This document shows, piece after piece, positions 20,432 to 29,805 of a stretch of DNA of 64,000 nt. The notes under the pieces are model-generated. The model was not told the DNA's origin. It was given only the letters and a program-made list of their open reading frames with translations, and made no database searches. A program made the position numbers and the translations under genes. Source of the stretch: an uncultured Pelagibacteraceae bacterium (lineage in GTDB: Bacteria > Pseudomonadota > Alphaproteobacteria > Pelagibacterales > Pelagibacteraceae). The DNA lies in the NCBI GenBank assembly GCA_902542235.1, contig CACBTT010000001.1, positions 34,058-98,057 on the forward strand, written 5' to 3'. Each line of letters begins with the position of its first letter. The first letter of the stretch is position 1.

Positions 20432-22771
20432 ATGTTAGAAGAAAATTTAAGAATAAATGAACCTGGTTTAAATGTTTTGCCACCTGGGGTTGAAAGATAT
20501 GTAATTAATGGCGGTGGACTTACAGGAGTTCAGATTTTTCCAGATGATGAAATAGAAATTATTAATAATGAAGGAAATCAAATTTGCGAAATAGTTGTTT
20601 TTAATTCTGATGGAAATTCAGATCCATCAATTTTAAATTTAAAATCTTCTAAATCAGAAAATGATATAATCAAAATTTTAAATAGAAATGAAGAAAGTTC
20701 AAAAATTGCATTGCGTCAATTAGAAAAAAGAAATCTTAAAATTGCAAAGTCTAAATCTTCAATCCTTTTTGACAAAGACACTCCACCAGGAGAAAAAATT
20801 AAAATAAGTTCCAAAGATAAGTGTTATTGCATTTTTTCTGCACCTGGTAATGATATGTTGGTTCATGAACAAAATCCTCCTACAGAATTAACTTTATTTA
20901 TTAAAAGAAATAATATTATTGACTATAAAGAACATAGAATAATTCCAGATCCAATTTTTGATCCTTTAGACGAAAAAAATATTGCAAAACAATCAGCGAT
21001 TTCTTTTGAAGTTAAAGAAGGAGATTATATTCAAATAATTTGTCCAACTGGTAGACAATGTTCAGATTTTGTTGCTTTTGATACAGCTAAATTAGGTAAA
21101 GGTGTAGAGAAAGGTTTAGATTGGCAAACAACCAGGACCTTTATGGGTAATACTTTTCCAGGACCGGGATTGTATTCAAAATTTTATGATACAGACCATG
21201 AACCTTTAGTAGAAGTAATAAGAGATACTGTTGGTAGACATGACACTTTTAATCTTGCTTGTACATCGAAGTATTACGAAGATGCTGGTTATTTTGGGCA
21301 TCCAAATTGCTCAGATAACTTAAGTGGTGCTATGGAAAATTTTGGGGTTAATAGACAAAAAGGATGGCACGCTATAAATTTATTTTTTAATACTTCAGCA
21401 GGAGGTTTAAATACCGTACTTTCTGATGAGTCATTTGCTAGACCTGGAGATTATGTAATATTAAGAGCTTTAAAAGATTTAACCTGCGGAACATCAGCCT
21501 GTCCAAGTGATATAGATCCATGTAATTCATGGAACCCTACAGATATTTTTGTTAGAACTTATGAAAAAAAAAGAGAATTTACAAAATCTTTTGCATTTAG
21601 AATGAAACCAGACTCAGAATTAAAACTAACAAAAAATACAGGATTTCATGAAAGAACTTCTAAATTAACAAGAAATTTTGTTGATGCTAGAGGATATTGG
21701 CTACCAAATGATTACACTAAACACGGAGTAATAAATGAATATACAGCGTGTAGAGAAAAAGCAGTTCTAATTGATTTATCTTCATTAAGAAAATTTGAAA
21801 TATTGGGTCCTGATGCAGAGGAATTGATGGACTATACTTTAACTAGAAATGTTAAAAAATTGTCGGTTGGACAGATTGTTTATTCTTCGATGTGTTATGA
21901 AAATGGTTCTATGTTTGATGATGGAACATTGTTAAAAATGAGTGATCATGGATTTAGATGGGTATGTGGTGATGAATACGCAGGTGAATGGTTAAAAGAA
22001 CAAGCAAAAAAGAAAAAATTTAATGTTTTAGTTAAAAACTCTACTGATCAAATAAATAATATTTCTCTACAAGGACCAAACAGTAGGAAAATTTTAGAAA
22101 AGTTTATTTTTACTCCACCAACACAACCTTCTATTTCAGAATTACAATGGTTTAGGTTTACAATCTGTAGAGTAAGAGAACTTAGTGGAATTCCATTGAT
22201 GGTTTCTAGAACTGGATACACAGGCGAGTTAGGATATGAAATATGGTGTCACCCTTCAGATGCACCAGCGGTTTGGGATGTGCTCATAGAAGCTGGAAAA
22301 GATGAAGGATTAATACCTGCTGGTTTTGGAGCATTAGATTTATTAAGAATTGAAGCTGGTCTAATATTGTTTGGTAATGAATTTGACGGCCAAGTTGACC
22401 CGTTCGAAGCAGGTGTTGGATTTACGGTTCCTTTAAAAACCAAAACAGCAGATTTCATTGGTAAAGAAGCATTAATAAAGAGAAAAGAAAATCCGCAAAA
22501 GAAATTAGTTGGATTAGAACTTGTAGGCAAAGAAAAAGCTAATCACGGTGATTGTGTTCACATTGGAAGATCCCAAGTTGGCGTAGTTACAAGCGGATGT
22601 CTATCTCCTACTTTGAATAAAAATATTGCTTTGTGCAGAATTGATGTAGGTCATTCAGAAATAGGTATGAATGTTGAAGTCGGTAAAATTGATGGACATC
22701 AAAAAAGAATACCTGCTAAAGTTGTTGGTTTCCCGCATTACGATCCTCAAAAAACACGTGTAAAATCTTAA
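20432..22771 (+). CDS. DUF1989 (urea carboxylase-associated) domain fused to GcvT/aminomethyltransferase domain
   Basis: 779 aa. DUF1989-like motifs GRQCSDFVAFD, GRHDTFNLACTSKYYE, HPNCSDNL, CGTSACPSDIDPCNSWNPTDI. Then GcvT-like motifs LQGPNSRKILEKF, SRTGYTGELGYEIWC, GALDLLRIEAGL. Confidence 0.85.
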   Translation: MLEENLRINEPGLNVLPPGVERYVINGGGLTGVQIFPDDEIEIINNEGNQICEIVVFNSDGNSDPSILNLKSSKSENDIIKILNRNEESSKIALRQLEKRNLKIAKSKSSILFDKDTPPGEKIKISSKDKCYCIFSAPGNDMLVHEQNPPTELTLFIKRNNIIDYKEHRIIPDPIFDPLDEKNIAKQSAISFEVKEGDYIQIICPTGRQCSDFVAFDTAKLGKGVEKGLDWQTTRTFMGNTFPGPGLYSKFYDTDHEPLVEVIRDTVGRHDTFNLACTSKYYEDAGYFGHPNCSDNLSGAMENFGVNRQKGWHAINLFFNTSAGGLNTVLSDESFARPGDYVILRALKDLTCGTSACPSDIDPCNSWNPTDIFVRTYEKKREFTKSFAFRMKPDSELKLTKNTGFHERTSKLTRNFVDARGYWLPNDYTKHGVINEYTACREKAVLIDLSSLRKFEILGPDAEELMDYTLTRNVKKLSVGQIVYSSMCYENGSMFDDGTLLKMSDHGFRWVCGDEYAGEWLKEQAKKKKFNVLVKNSTDQINNISLQGPNSRKILEKFIFTPPTQPSISELQWFRFTICRVRELSGIPLMVSRTGYTGELGYEIWCHPSDAPAVWDVLIEAGKDEGLIPAGFGALDLLRIEAGLILFGNEFDGQVDPFEAGVGFTVPLKTKTADFIGKEALIKRKENPQKKLVGLELVGKEKANHGDCVHIGRSQVGVVTSGCLSPTLNKNIALCRIDVGHSEIGMNVEVGKIDGHQKRIPAKVVGFPHYDPQKTRVKS

Positions 22772-23121
22772 TGTCAAAATCATCAAAGGATTTATTGGAA
22801 TTTTGGGAAGATCAAATGAAACTGTCCCATACATCCAGTAATTACTTTTTCAGAAAGTCTCCTTCACATTATCACATGATGTTGATTGTGATGAATTCCT
22901 ATAAATTAAATGAAAACTTATCTGTCGAAGAACTTAAGACTAGACTTTTCAAAACCTCAAGACCCAAATCTGCGCTCATGATTAAAGAAGCTTGTGATAA
23001 AGAATTTTTTTACCTCGAAAAAACCGGAAATGACCATAGAAAAAAGTACGTTTTACCCACACAGAATTTTGTTAATGATTTTAACGAATATTTGAAAACT
23101 CTCAAAAATTTGAGTTTTTAA
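22771..23121 (+). CDS. Conserved hypothetical, possibly winged-helix regulator
   Basis: 116 aa, abuts the upstream stop. Composition and the MIKEACDKEFFYLEKTGNDHRKKYVLPT segment resemble a wHTH wing. Confidence 0.6.
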   Translation: MSKSSKDLLEFWEDQMKLSHTSSNYFFRKSPSHYHMMLIVMNSYKLNENLSVEELKTRLFKTSRPKSALMIKEACDKEFFYLEKTGNDHRKKYVLPTQNFVNDFNEYLKTLKNLSF

Positions 23122-23210
23122 TTAAAAATCTAATAAATATTTAGAATTTATATAAATTATATATAAAAATTATTATATTCTTTACTTTGCTAAAAAATTA
23201 AAGTTCGTCC

Positions 23211-24539
23211 ATGTCGTTACCGACAAAAGCAAAAGTTGTAATAATTGGTGGAGGAATTCACGGGTTAAGTACTGCTTGGAAACTTTCCGAAAAATATAAA
23301 AATCCAAACGATGTAGTTGTCCTAGAAAAAAAAGACACTGCTGCAGGTGCAAGTGGAATTGCATGTGGAGTTGTTAGAAATAATTATTTTCAACCAGCAA
23401 TGAGAGAATTAATGGCTCATTCAGTTAGTGTTTGGGAAAGTGATCCAGAGGCATTTAAATATAATGCTGTTGGCTATATGCAAATTTCTCCAGAAGTAAT
23501 GCATAAAGATGTTGCAAGTATTTATGAACAACAAAAAGCTATTGGATATGAATCAGAATTTATAGAAGGTGAAAAAGATTGCATGAAATATATGCAAGGA
23601 ATTTTTAGTGATTGGCAAGCAAAAGGTATTACATCCGTCTTGCATGAAAAAAAAGGTGGATATGCATTTAATAAAGACTCAATTAAAGCACTAGAGAAAA
23701 AAGCAAATTCAAACGGTGTAAAAGTTCATAAAGGAGTAAAGGTTACAGGTTTTAAAAGAGGGAGTAACAGCAATGCAATTACTGGCGTGGTTACAGATAA
23801 AGGTACAATTGATTGTGATCAGGTAGTTATTGGAGCAGGACCATGGGTAAGAGATTTTTGGAATATGTTGGAGTTACCAAAAACTACTAACATAAAAGAT
23901 GCTAAAAATGGAAAAATGCATGAAGTTGAAATGTGGAAGTACTGGTTTTTACAAGAAGGTGTATTGGGTGTAGATGCAGATTATTTAAAAACTAATGAAG
24001 GTAAAGCGCCTCCAGTAATCCATGTTGATACAGATGCTCCACTTTATTCTGATAAAGATGGTAAAATAATTACAGAAGACTTATGGGGTATTTATTATAA
24101 ACCTGATATTGAAGGTTTGGGAGTTCAAGGTGGAACATCGCCTTATATAGTTCAAAAACATTTTGATGAAGTTAATGTTGATCCATATGGAATTGACTCT
24201 CCTGAATATCAAACTACTGATAAATTTTCTGATATGTGGACTTCGGCACTTGCACATATCCAAAAACGTTTTGTTGGTAAATCTCATTTGTATAGAAAGG
24301 GACCATCAGGAGGATTGGGTTGTTTAACTCCAGATTCATTCCCGATATTCGATAGATTTTTTGAAAATGTTTACATGATTGCTGATGCAAATCATGGTTA
24401 TAAAATGATAGGTGTAGGGCACCTTGTTGCACAAGAAATTTTAGGTCAAGAAAGCGAATTACTAAAACCGTTCAGGTTCGATAGATATGAAAAAGGCAAA
24501 CTTCATCCGACATCGAACAGTCCGTTTCCTTGGAGTTAA
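23211..24539 (+). CDS. FAD-dependent oxidoreductase (SoxB / dimethylglycine-dehydrogenase-like, DAO family)
   Basis: 442 aa with AKVVIIGGGIHGLSTAWKLSEKY, AAGASGIACGVVRNNYF and C-terminal DANHGYKMIGVGHLVAQEI. Confidence 0.88.
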   Translation: MSLPTKAKVVIIGGGIHGLSTAWKLSEKYKNPNDVVVLEKKDTAAGASGIACGVVRNNYFQPAMRELMAHSVSVWESDPEAFKYNAVGYMQISPEVMHKDVASIYEQQKAIGYESEFIEGEKDCMKYMQGIFSDWQAKGITSVLHEKKGGYAFNKDSIKALEKKANSNGVKVHKGVKVTGFKRGSNSNAITGVVTDKGTIDCDQVVIGAGPWVRDFWNMLELPKTTNIKDAKNGKMHEVEMWKYWFLQEGVLGVDADYLKTNEGKAPPVIHVDTDAPLYSDKDGKIITEDLWGIYYKPDIEGLGVQGGTSPYIVQKHFDEVNVDPYGIDSPEYQTTDKFSDMWTSALAHIQKRFVGKSHLYRKGPSGGLGCLTPDSFPIFDRFFENVYMIADANHGYKMIGVGHLVAQEILGQESELLKPFRFDRYEKGKLHPTSNSPFPWS

Positions 24540-24564
24540 TTTATCTAAGTAGACAAACGTTTTT

Positions 24565-24606
24565 TTTTCAGTTACCTTTTTGATCTGAAAATTCAAAGGG
24601 GGAAGA
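24565..24606 (+). promoter_or_regulatory. Candidate H-type pseudoknot leader overlapping the RBS of the glnT-like gene
   Basis: TTTTCAG (24565-24571) pairs with CTGAAAA (24585-24591). Loop CCTTTTTGA can pair with TCAAAGG (24593-24599), which overlaps the G-rich SD AAAGGGGG. Confidence 0.4.
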
Positions 24607-26076
24607 ATGACGGATCTTGAAAAACACGTAAACCAACCAGGTAGAGCTAAACTCGTCAAAAAAGTTAGAGAAAAAATAAACGAATTAGGAATTACTTATA
24701 TATATTATCAATTTATTTCAGTAACTGGAAGAGTTGTTGGAAAAGGAATACCGGCAGATCATTGGGAAAGAACTGCAGAAAAAGGTTTTCAATTAGTTTA
24801 TGGAGCAACTGCAAACTTATTTTTAGATCGTCATAATAATTATATTGGTTACGGTCCAGAGGCTATGGAATTGGTAGGAATACCTGATCCAGAAACTTTT
24901 GTTCAGTTACCTTGGGATAAGAGAGTTGGGAGAGTTTTTGTTACGTGTTTTAGAAACAGAGAAGAAAGAAAAAATCCAGGTGGTCATTTAACAAGTGACT
25001 GCAGAGGTAATCTTAGAATTTTCATGAATGAATTCAAAAAGAAACATGGATTAGAGTTAAGAGTTGGAACCGAGCCTGAAATGATGTGGTTAACAAAAAA
25101 TCCTGACGGAACTCCAACGGGTCAAGGTTTCTCTAAACCTTTCTGTTATCACATTGATCAATTTGAATCTTTAAGACCTGTGTTTATGAAGGTTATTGAA
25201 TACGCAAAAGCGATGGGTCTTGATATGATACAAGGTGACCATGAAGATGCTCCTGGTCAATTAGAGCTTAACTGGACATTTGATAATGTTTTAAGAAACG
25301 CAGATAGATTATCTACGTATAGACAAATTTGTGCTCAAGTAGCAAGAGAACATAATCTTATAGCTTGCTTTATGACTAAACCATTTATGGGAGTTTCAGC
25401 AAGTGGATGTCACACCAACATGTCTTTGTGGAAAGGTGGAAAAGTATCAGTAAACAAATTGGGTAACAAAAAACTTCCAGGTGTAGAGGAAGTATTTAGT
25501 TATGTATCAGGAGGGACTAATACTTTCATGCCAGATACTAAAGATATGCAATTACCTGGAAAGATTGGATTACAATCAATCGCAGGGATAATGAAACACT
25601 TACCAGCTTTAACAGCAATTGGTTCTTCGACAGTGAACTCATATAGAAGATTATGGGATCAAGGTTTTTGGGCACCAGTATATGCTGACTGGGGTTATCA
25701 AAATAGAACATGTGGTTTAAGAGTATCTGCTCCAGGTAGATTCGAGTACAGATCAGTTGACTCTATGCATAATCCATATTTATTAGGTGCAGCATTACTT
25801 AAAGCTTGTGATGAAGGAATATCTAAAAAAATGAAACCAGCTAAACCTGAGTCTAGAAATATATATGAAGCTCAAAAAGCTGGTAAAGATGTTAAAAAAC
25901 TTCCACTAAGTTTAGGTGAAGCTTTAGATAGATTGGCGGAAGATGAGGTAATAAAATCATCAATGCCAGATGAAATGTATAAAGTATTTAATTGGTACAA
26001 ACGAGATGAATGGGAAAAATTCTTAGGTGCAACAACACAATGGGATCTTGATACTTATCTGGATTGTTTACCATAA
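24607..26076 (+). CDS. glnT: Glutamine synthetase family protein (GlnT-like)
   Basis: 489 aa GS fold (EPEMMWL, GDHEDAPGQLELNWTFDN, APGRFEYRSVDSMHNPYLLGAALLKA). Lies directly upstream of glxBCD homologues. Confidence 0.82.
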   Translation: MTDLEKHVNQPGRAKLVKKVREKINELGITYIYYQFISVTGRVVGKGIPADHWERTAEKGFQLVYGATANLFLDRHNNYIGYGPEAMELVGIPDPETFVQLPWDKRVGRVFVTCFRNREERKNPGGHLTSDCRGNLRIFMNEFKKKHGLELRVGTEPEMMWLTKNPDGTPTGQGFSKPFCYHIDQFESLRPVFMKVIEYAKAMGLDMIQGDHEDAPGQLELNWTFDNVLRNADRLSTYRQICAQVAREHNLIACFMTKPFMGVSASGCHTNMSLWKGGKVSVNKLGNKKLPGVEEVFSYVSGGTNTFMPDTKDMQLPGKIGLQSIAGIMKHLPALTAIGSSTVNSYRRLWDQGFWAPVYADWGYQNRTCGLRVSAPGRFEYRSVDSMHNPYLLGAALLKACDEGISKKMKPAKPESRNIYEAQKAGKDVKKLPLSLGEALDRLAEDEVIKSSMPDEMYKVFNWYKRDEWEKFLGATTQWDLDTYLDCLP

Positions 26077-26093
26077 TTTAATAAGGAAATTAT

Positions 26094-27035
26094 ATGTGCG
26101 GAATAGCAGGATTAATTCATAGAGGAAATACATCAAATGTAGGTTTTGAACTCCAAGGAATGCTTCAAGCATTAAAGCATAGGGGTGAGGACTCAACTGG
26201 ATATGCTTTGTATGGAAAAACTGATGGAGAAAATTTCATCATGCGATTTAAGGTTGGTGAAAATGTTGCAGAGGGAAGCTCTTCAGTAAAAGAAGATGTA
26301 TCAGTTTATGATGAAAGAAAAAAAATTGTTGATTCTTATCTTTCTGAGCTAGGCGCTAAGGTGATAAAAGAAGATAGAATTCTTCCTTATTCATTACGGT
26401 ATGAAATTCAGTATGACAAAGATTTAATGGAATTTTCTCAAAAAATAGAAAGTGTTGAAGGTGTAGAAATATTATCTATGGGAAAATCTCTAGAAGTAAT
26501 TAAAGATCTGGGAAATGCTGAAGTTGTTTGTAACAGATATAATTTAGATAAAGTTGTCGGGACACATGCAATTGGTCATGCTAGAATGGCAACAGAGTCG
26601 GGAGTGGATATTAAATCTGCTCACCCATTTTGGGGTTATCCTTTTAGCGATGTATCAGTCGTTCATAATGGACAATTAACAAACTATTGGAATAATAGAA
26701 GAGTATTGGAAAACAAGGGCATGAGATTTATGTCAGAATGTGACTCGGAATTAATCGCTGTATATCTTGCAGAAAAAATGAGAAATGGAGCTACATTAGA
26801 AGAGGGAATGAAAGAGTCTCTCGTCGGTTTAGATGGGGTATTTACTTATTTTGTTGCTACAAAAGATAGTTTAGGGATGGCGAAAGATACAATGGCTGCA
26901 AAACCACTAGTATTGTATGAGTCAGATGATTTAGTTGCAATGGGGTCAGAGGAAATTGCAATAAGATCAATATTACCACAAGAAATCGAAACTTATGATC
27001 CTTTTGATGGAGAAGTTAAAGTATGGCAAATTTAA
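26094..27035 (+). CDS. mgsA: Class II glutamine amidotransferase subunit of N-methylglutamate synthase (MgsA/GlxB)
   Basis: 313 aa starting MCGIAGLIHRG with nucleophile Cys2. VGTHAIGHARMATESG, HNGQLTNYWNNR. Confidence 0.85.
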   Translation: MCGIAGLIHRGNTSNVGFELQGMLQALKHRGEDSTGYALYGKTDGENFIMRFKVGENVAEGSSSVKEDVSVYDERKKIVDSYLSELGAKVIKEDRILPYSLRYEIQYDKDLMEFSQKIESVEGVEILSMGKSLEVIKDLGNAEVVCNRYNLDKVVGTHAIGHARMATESGVDIKSAHPFWGYPFSDVSVVHNGQLTNYWNNRRVLENKGMRFMSECDSELIAVYLAEKMRNGATLEEGMKESLVGLDGVFTYFVATKDSLGMAKDTMAAKPLVLYESDDLVAMGSEEIAIRSILPQEIETYDPFDGEVKVWQI

Positions 27036-27877
27036 AAACATCAGAAAAAAAAAGTAAAGCTCAATCAATGGGACTTCATACAGAAGTCTTAACTGGAAAA
27101 ACACAACAAAAATTTTTTAATCCAGATGAGGCTGAGAATTTTTATTACTTTGGGACATATGATGTAGATTTTAACAAAAGAACTGAAATTGACGTTAAGA
27201 ACATGGATTGTCGTGAAGCAAATAAAAAAATTGATGAATTAATGAAAGATGGATACGGAACTATTGTAATAAAGAACCCACAGGGAAAACATAGCTTGGG
27301 AGTTGGAATTCTCAATAAATTAAATTTAATATTTGAAGGTAGTTTAGGGTACTTTGGGTGTGGATCAATGGATGGTCCTATTGTTAGAATTAATGGAAGA
27401 GTGGGATGGTCATGTGCAGAAAATATGATGGCAGGAAAAGTAGTAATTGAAAAAAATGCAGGTTCTTGTTTTGGTGCGGCAATTAGAGGTGGAGATCTGA
27501 TATGCAAAGGAAGCGTAGGTGCAAGAACTGGTATTGATCAAAAAGGTGGAACAATAATTATTGGCGGAGATGCTGGTGCTTTTACAGGTTTTATGATGCA
27601 GAGAGGGCGAATTATTATTCTTGGAGATGTTGGAATAAATTTAGGAGATTCTATGTATGATGGGACAATTTTTGTAGGTGGAAAAATTGGATCATTTGGT
27701 AGTGATGCTGTCGAAGCTGAATTAACTGATTCAGATCAAGACTGGCTTAAAAGAAAATTAAAGGTTGCGGAGATCGGAGAAAACTTCGATGTTTCTAAGA
27801 TGACCAAAGTTGTAGCAGGAAAAAAACTTTGGAATTACGATGCTCTTGAACCTACAGAAAAAAAAGGAGCAATTTAA
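27023..27877 (+). CDS. mgsB: GltB C-terminal beta-helix-like subunit (MgsB/GlxC)
   Basis: 284 aa with repeated Gly-rich beta-helix (GGDLICKGSVGARTGIDQKGGTIIIGGDAGAFTGFMMQRGRIIILGDVGINLGDSMYDGTIFVGG). Overlaps the upstream gene by 13 nt. Confidence 0.87.
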   Translation: MANLKTSEKKSKAQSMGLHTEVLTGKTQQKFFNPDEAENFYYFGTYDVDFNKRTEIDVKNMDCREANKKIDELMKDGYGTIVIKNPQGKHSLGVGILNKLNLIFEGSLGYFGCGSMDGPIVRINGRVGWSCAENMMAGKVVIEKNAGSCFGAAIRGGDLICKGSVGARTGIDQKGGTIIIGGDAGAFTGFMMQRGRIIILGDVGINLGDSMYDGTIFVGGKIGSFGSDAVEAELTDSDQDWLKRKLKVAEIGENFDVSKMTKVVAGKKLWNYDALEPTEKKGAI

Positions 27878-29269
27878 ATGGCAAAGAAAAAAAATGGTAA
27901 TGGAAAGTCATACGGACATTCTAATGGTGATGGAATAGCTTCAAGAAACAAAAGTTTATTGGGACACAACGCTATTTTTACTCCAGAGGTTATGGACGAC
28001 ATTCATATCAAAGCAGAATTAGGAAGATACAGAATGAGAGGAATGGCTTTGATGAAAAAGATACCTACTTTTGATGATCTAGTTTTCTTGCCAGGTACAT
28101 TAACAAGATTTGTTATTGAAGGTTATAGAGAAAAATGTGAGACCAAAACTATTATTGGTCCAAGATGTGAAAATCCAATTGAGCTTGATATTCCAGTTTA
28201 TATTACGGGAATGAGTTTTGGAGCTTTATCTTATGAAGCAAAAACTGCATTAGCTAGAGGTGCTACAATGGCTGGTAGCGCAACATGTTCTGGTGAAGGT
28301 GGAATGATACCAGATGAGAGAAGATATTCAGAAAAATGGTTTTATCAGTGCATACAATCAAGATACGGTTTTAACCCACACCATGCTCAACTAGCTGATG
28401 GAATTGAGGTTTTTATTGGACAAGGGCAAAAAGTTGGAATGGGTGGTCATTTGATGGGTCAAAAAGTTACTGACCAAGTTGCAGAAATGAGATCGCTACC
28501 CGCAGGTATTGATCAAAGATCTCCGGCAAGACATCCTGATTGGTTGGGTCCAGATGATTTAGCTTTAAAAGTTCAAGAACTTAGAGAATTAACAAAAAAC
28601 AAAGTGCCAATTCAATTAAAACTTGGAGCAGCTAAAGTGTATGATGATGTAAGGATGGCAGCAAAATGTGATCCAGACTCAATTTATCTTGATGGAATGG
28701 AGGGTTCAACTGGTGCTGGGCCACACATTGCAGCTGCAAACACAGGAATCCCTGGAATTGCTGGAATTAGAGAAGCAAGAAGAGCTTTGGATGACGTAGG
28801 TAAAACTGGAAAAGTAACTTTAATTTATGCAGGTGGTGTTAGAGATGGAGCAGATATGGCTAAAGCTTTAGCACTTGGTGCAGACGCAATTGCAATCGGA
28901 ACAGGTGCAATGGTGGCTTTAAATTGTAATAAGGAAATACCAGAATCTAACTTTGAAAAAGAAATGGGTGTTCCCGCAGGTCATTGCTATCACTGTCACA
29001 CGGGTAGATGTCCGGTAGGAGTTGCTACTCAAGATCCTAAATTAAGAAAAAGATTAAATCCTGATGATGCAGCATTAAGAGTGTATAATTACTTGCATGC
29101 GATGACATTGGAGGCTCAGTTGTTGGCTAGAGCATGTGGTAAAACAAATATTCACTCGCTAGAACCAGAAGATATGGCTGCATTAACAATGGAGGCGTCT
29201 GCTTTAGCTAAAGTGCCTCTTGCAGGAACAAATCATACAGTAGGAGTTAAAGATTTCCATAAAATCTAA
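27878..29269 (+). CDS. mgsC: FMN-binding glutamate synthase catalytic subunit (MgsC/GlxD)
   Basis: 463 aa with YITGMSFGALSYEAK, DGMEGSTGAGP, Fe-S cysteines CYHCHTGRCPVGVATQDP. Confidence 0.9.
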   Translation: MAKKKNGNGKSYGHSNGDGIASRNKSLLGHNAIFTPEVMDDIHIKAELGRYRMRGMALMKKIPTFDDLVFLPGTLTRFVIEGYREKCETKTIIGPRCENPIELDIPVYITGMSFGALSYEAKTALARGATMAGSATCSGEGGMIPDERRYSEKWFYQCIQSRYGFNPHHAQLADGIEVFIGQGQKVGMGGHLMGQKVTDQVAEMRSLPAGIDQRSPARHPDWLGPDDLALKVQELRELTKNKVPIQLKLGAAKVYDDVRMAAKCDPDSIYLDGMEGSTGAGPHIAAANTGIPGIAGIREARRALDDVGKTGKVTLIYAGGVRDGADMAKALALGADAIAIGTGAMVALNCNKEIPESNFEKEMGVPAGHCYHCHTGRCPVGVATQDPKLRKRLNPDDAALRVYNYLHAMTLEAQLLARACGKTNIHSLEPEDMAALTMEASALAKVPLAGTNHTVGVKDFHKI

Positions 29270-29277
29270 TAGCAAAT

Positions 29278-29688
29278 ATGCCAAAGAAAAAAGGTAAGAA
29301 AAAAGTCAAATCAAAAGAGATCAAAGGTCAATTAGGCAAGAAAAAAGAGACTGCTAGAGAAAAAATGATTGGCCAAACAATTGGCTATCGATATGACGTT
29401 AATCTTTTGCCTGACTATAGTCGACTCACTCCATTTTTAAAAAAATATATAGAAGCTATGGGTTGGGATGATCTTAATTGGTTAGAAGATGTTCATATGG
29501 GTTATGAAGAAAATAGACCTGCTGTATTCGATAGAAATGCTAATGGTTGGGTAACGATACCAAGTAAAATAAAATTACCTAACAATCAGCAGGATAGAGA
29601 TATGATAGCTAGAGAATTATTGGTAAAGTTTCAAATGTCACCGAATCATCCTCTGGTTGACCTTAAAAAAGCATATTTAAAATTCTAA
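29278..29688 (+). CDS. Conserved hypothetical protein with Lys-rich N-terminus
   Basis: 136 aa starting MPKKKGKKKVKSKEIKGQLGKKKET, co-directional and 8 nt after mgsC. Confidence 0.7.
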   Translation: MPKKKGKKKVKSKEIKGQLGKKKETAREKMIGQTIGYRYDVNLLPDYSRLTPFLKKYIEAMGWDDLNWLEDVHMGYEENRPAVFDRNANGWVTIPSKIKLPNNQQDRDMIARELLVKFQMSPNHPLVDLKKAYLKF

Positions 29689-29805
29689 TTTTCAATTTCA
29701 AGTTGATAAAATAATTATTAACTTCTACTTTTTATAAATAAAATAAAATTGTCAGCGTAAAAAAAATTTCATAGAGTCTATTAACTATTAATAGGAGAGA
29801 GAAAT

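Noticed and set aside
27145-27507. 120-aa minus-strand ORF opposite mgsB
   Set aside because: Antisense of a Gly-rich beta-helix gene, which produces long open antisense frames.
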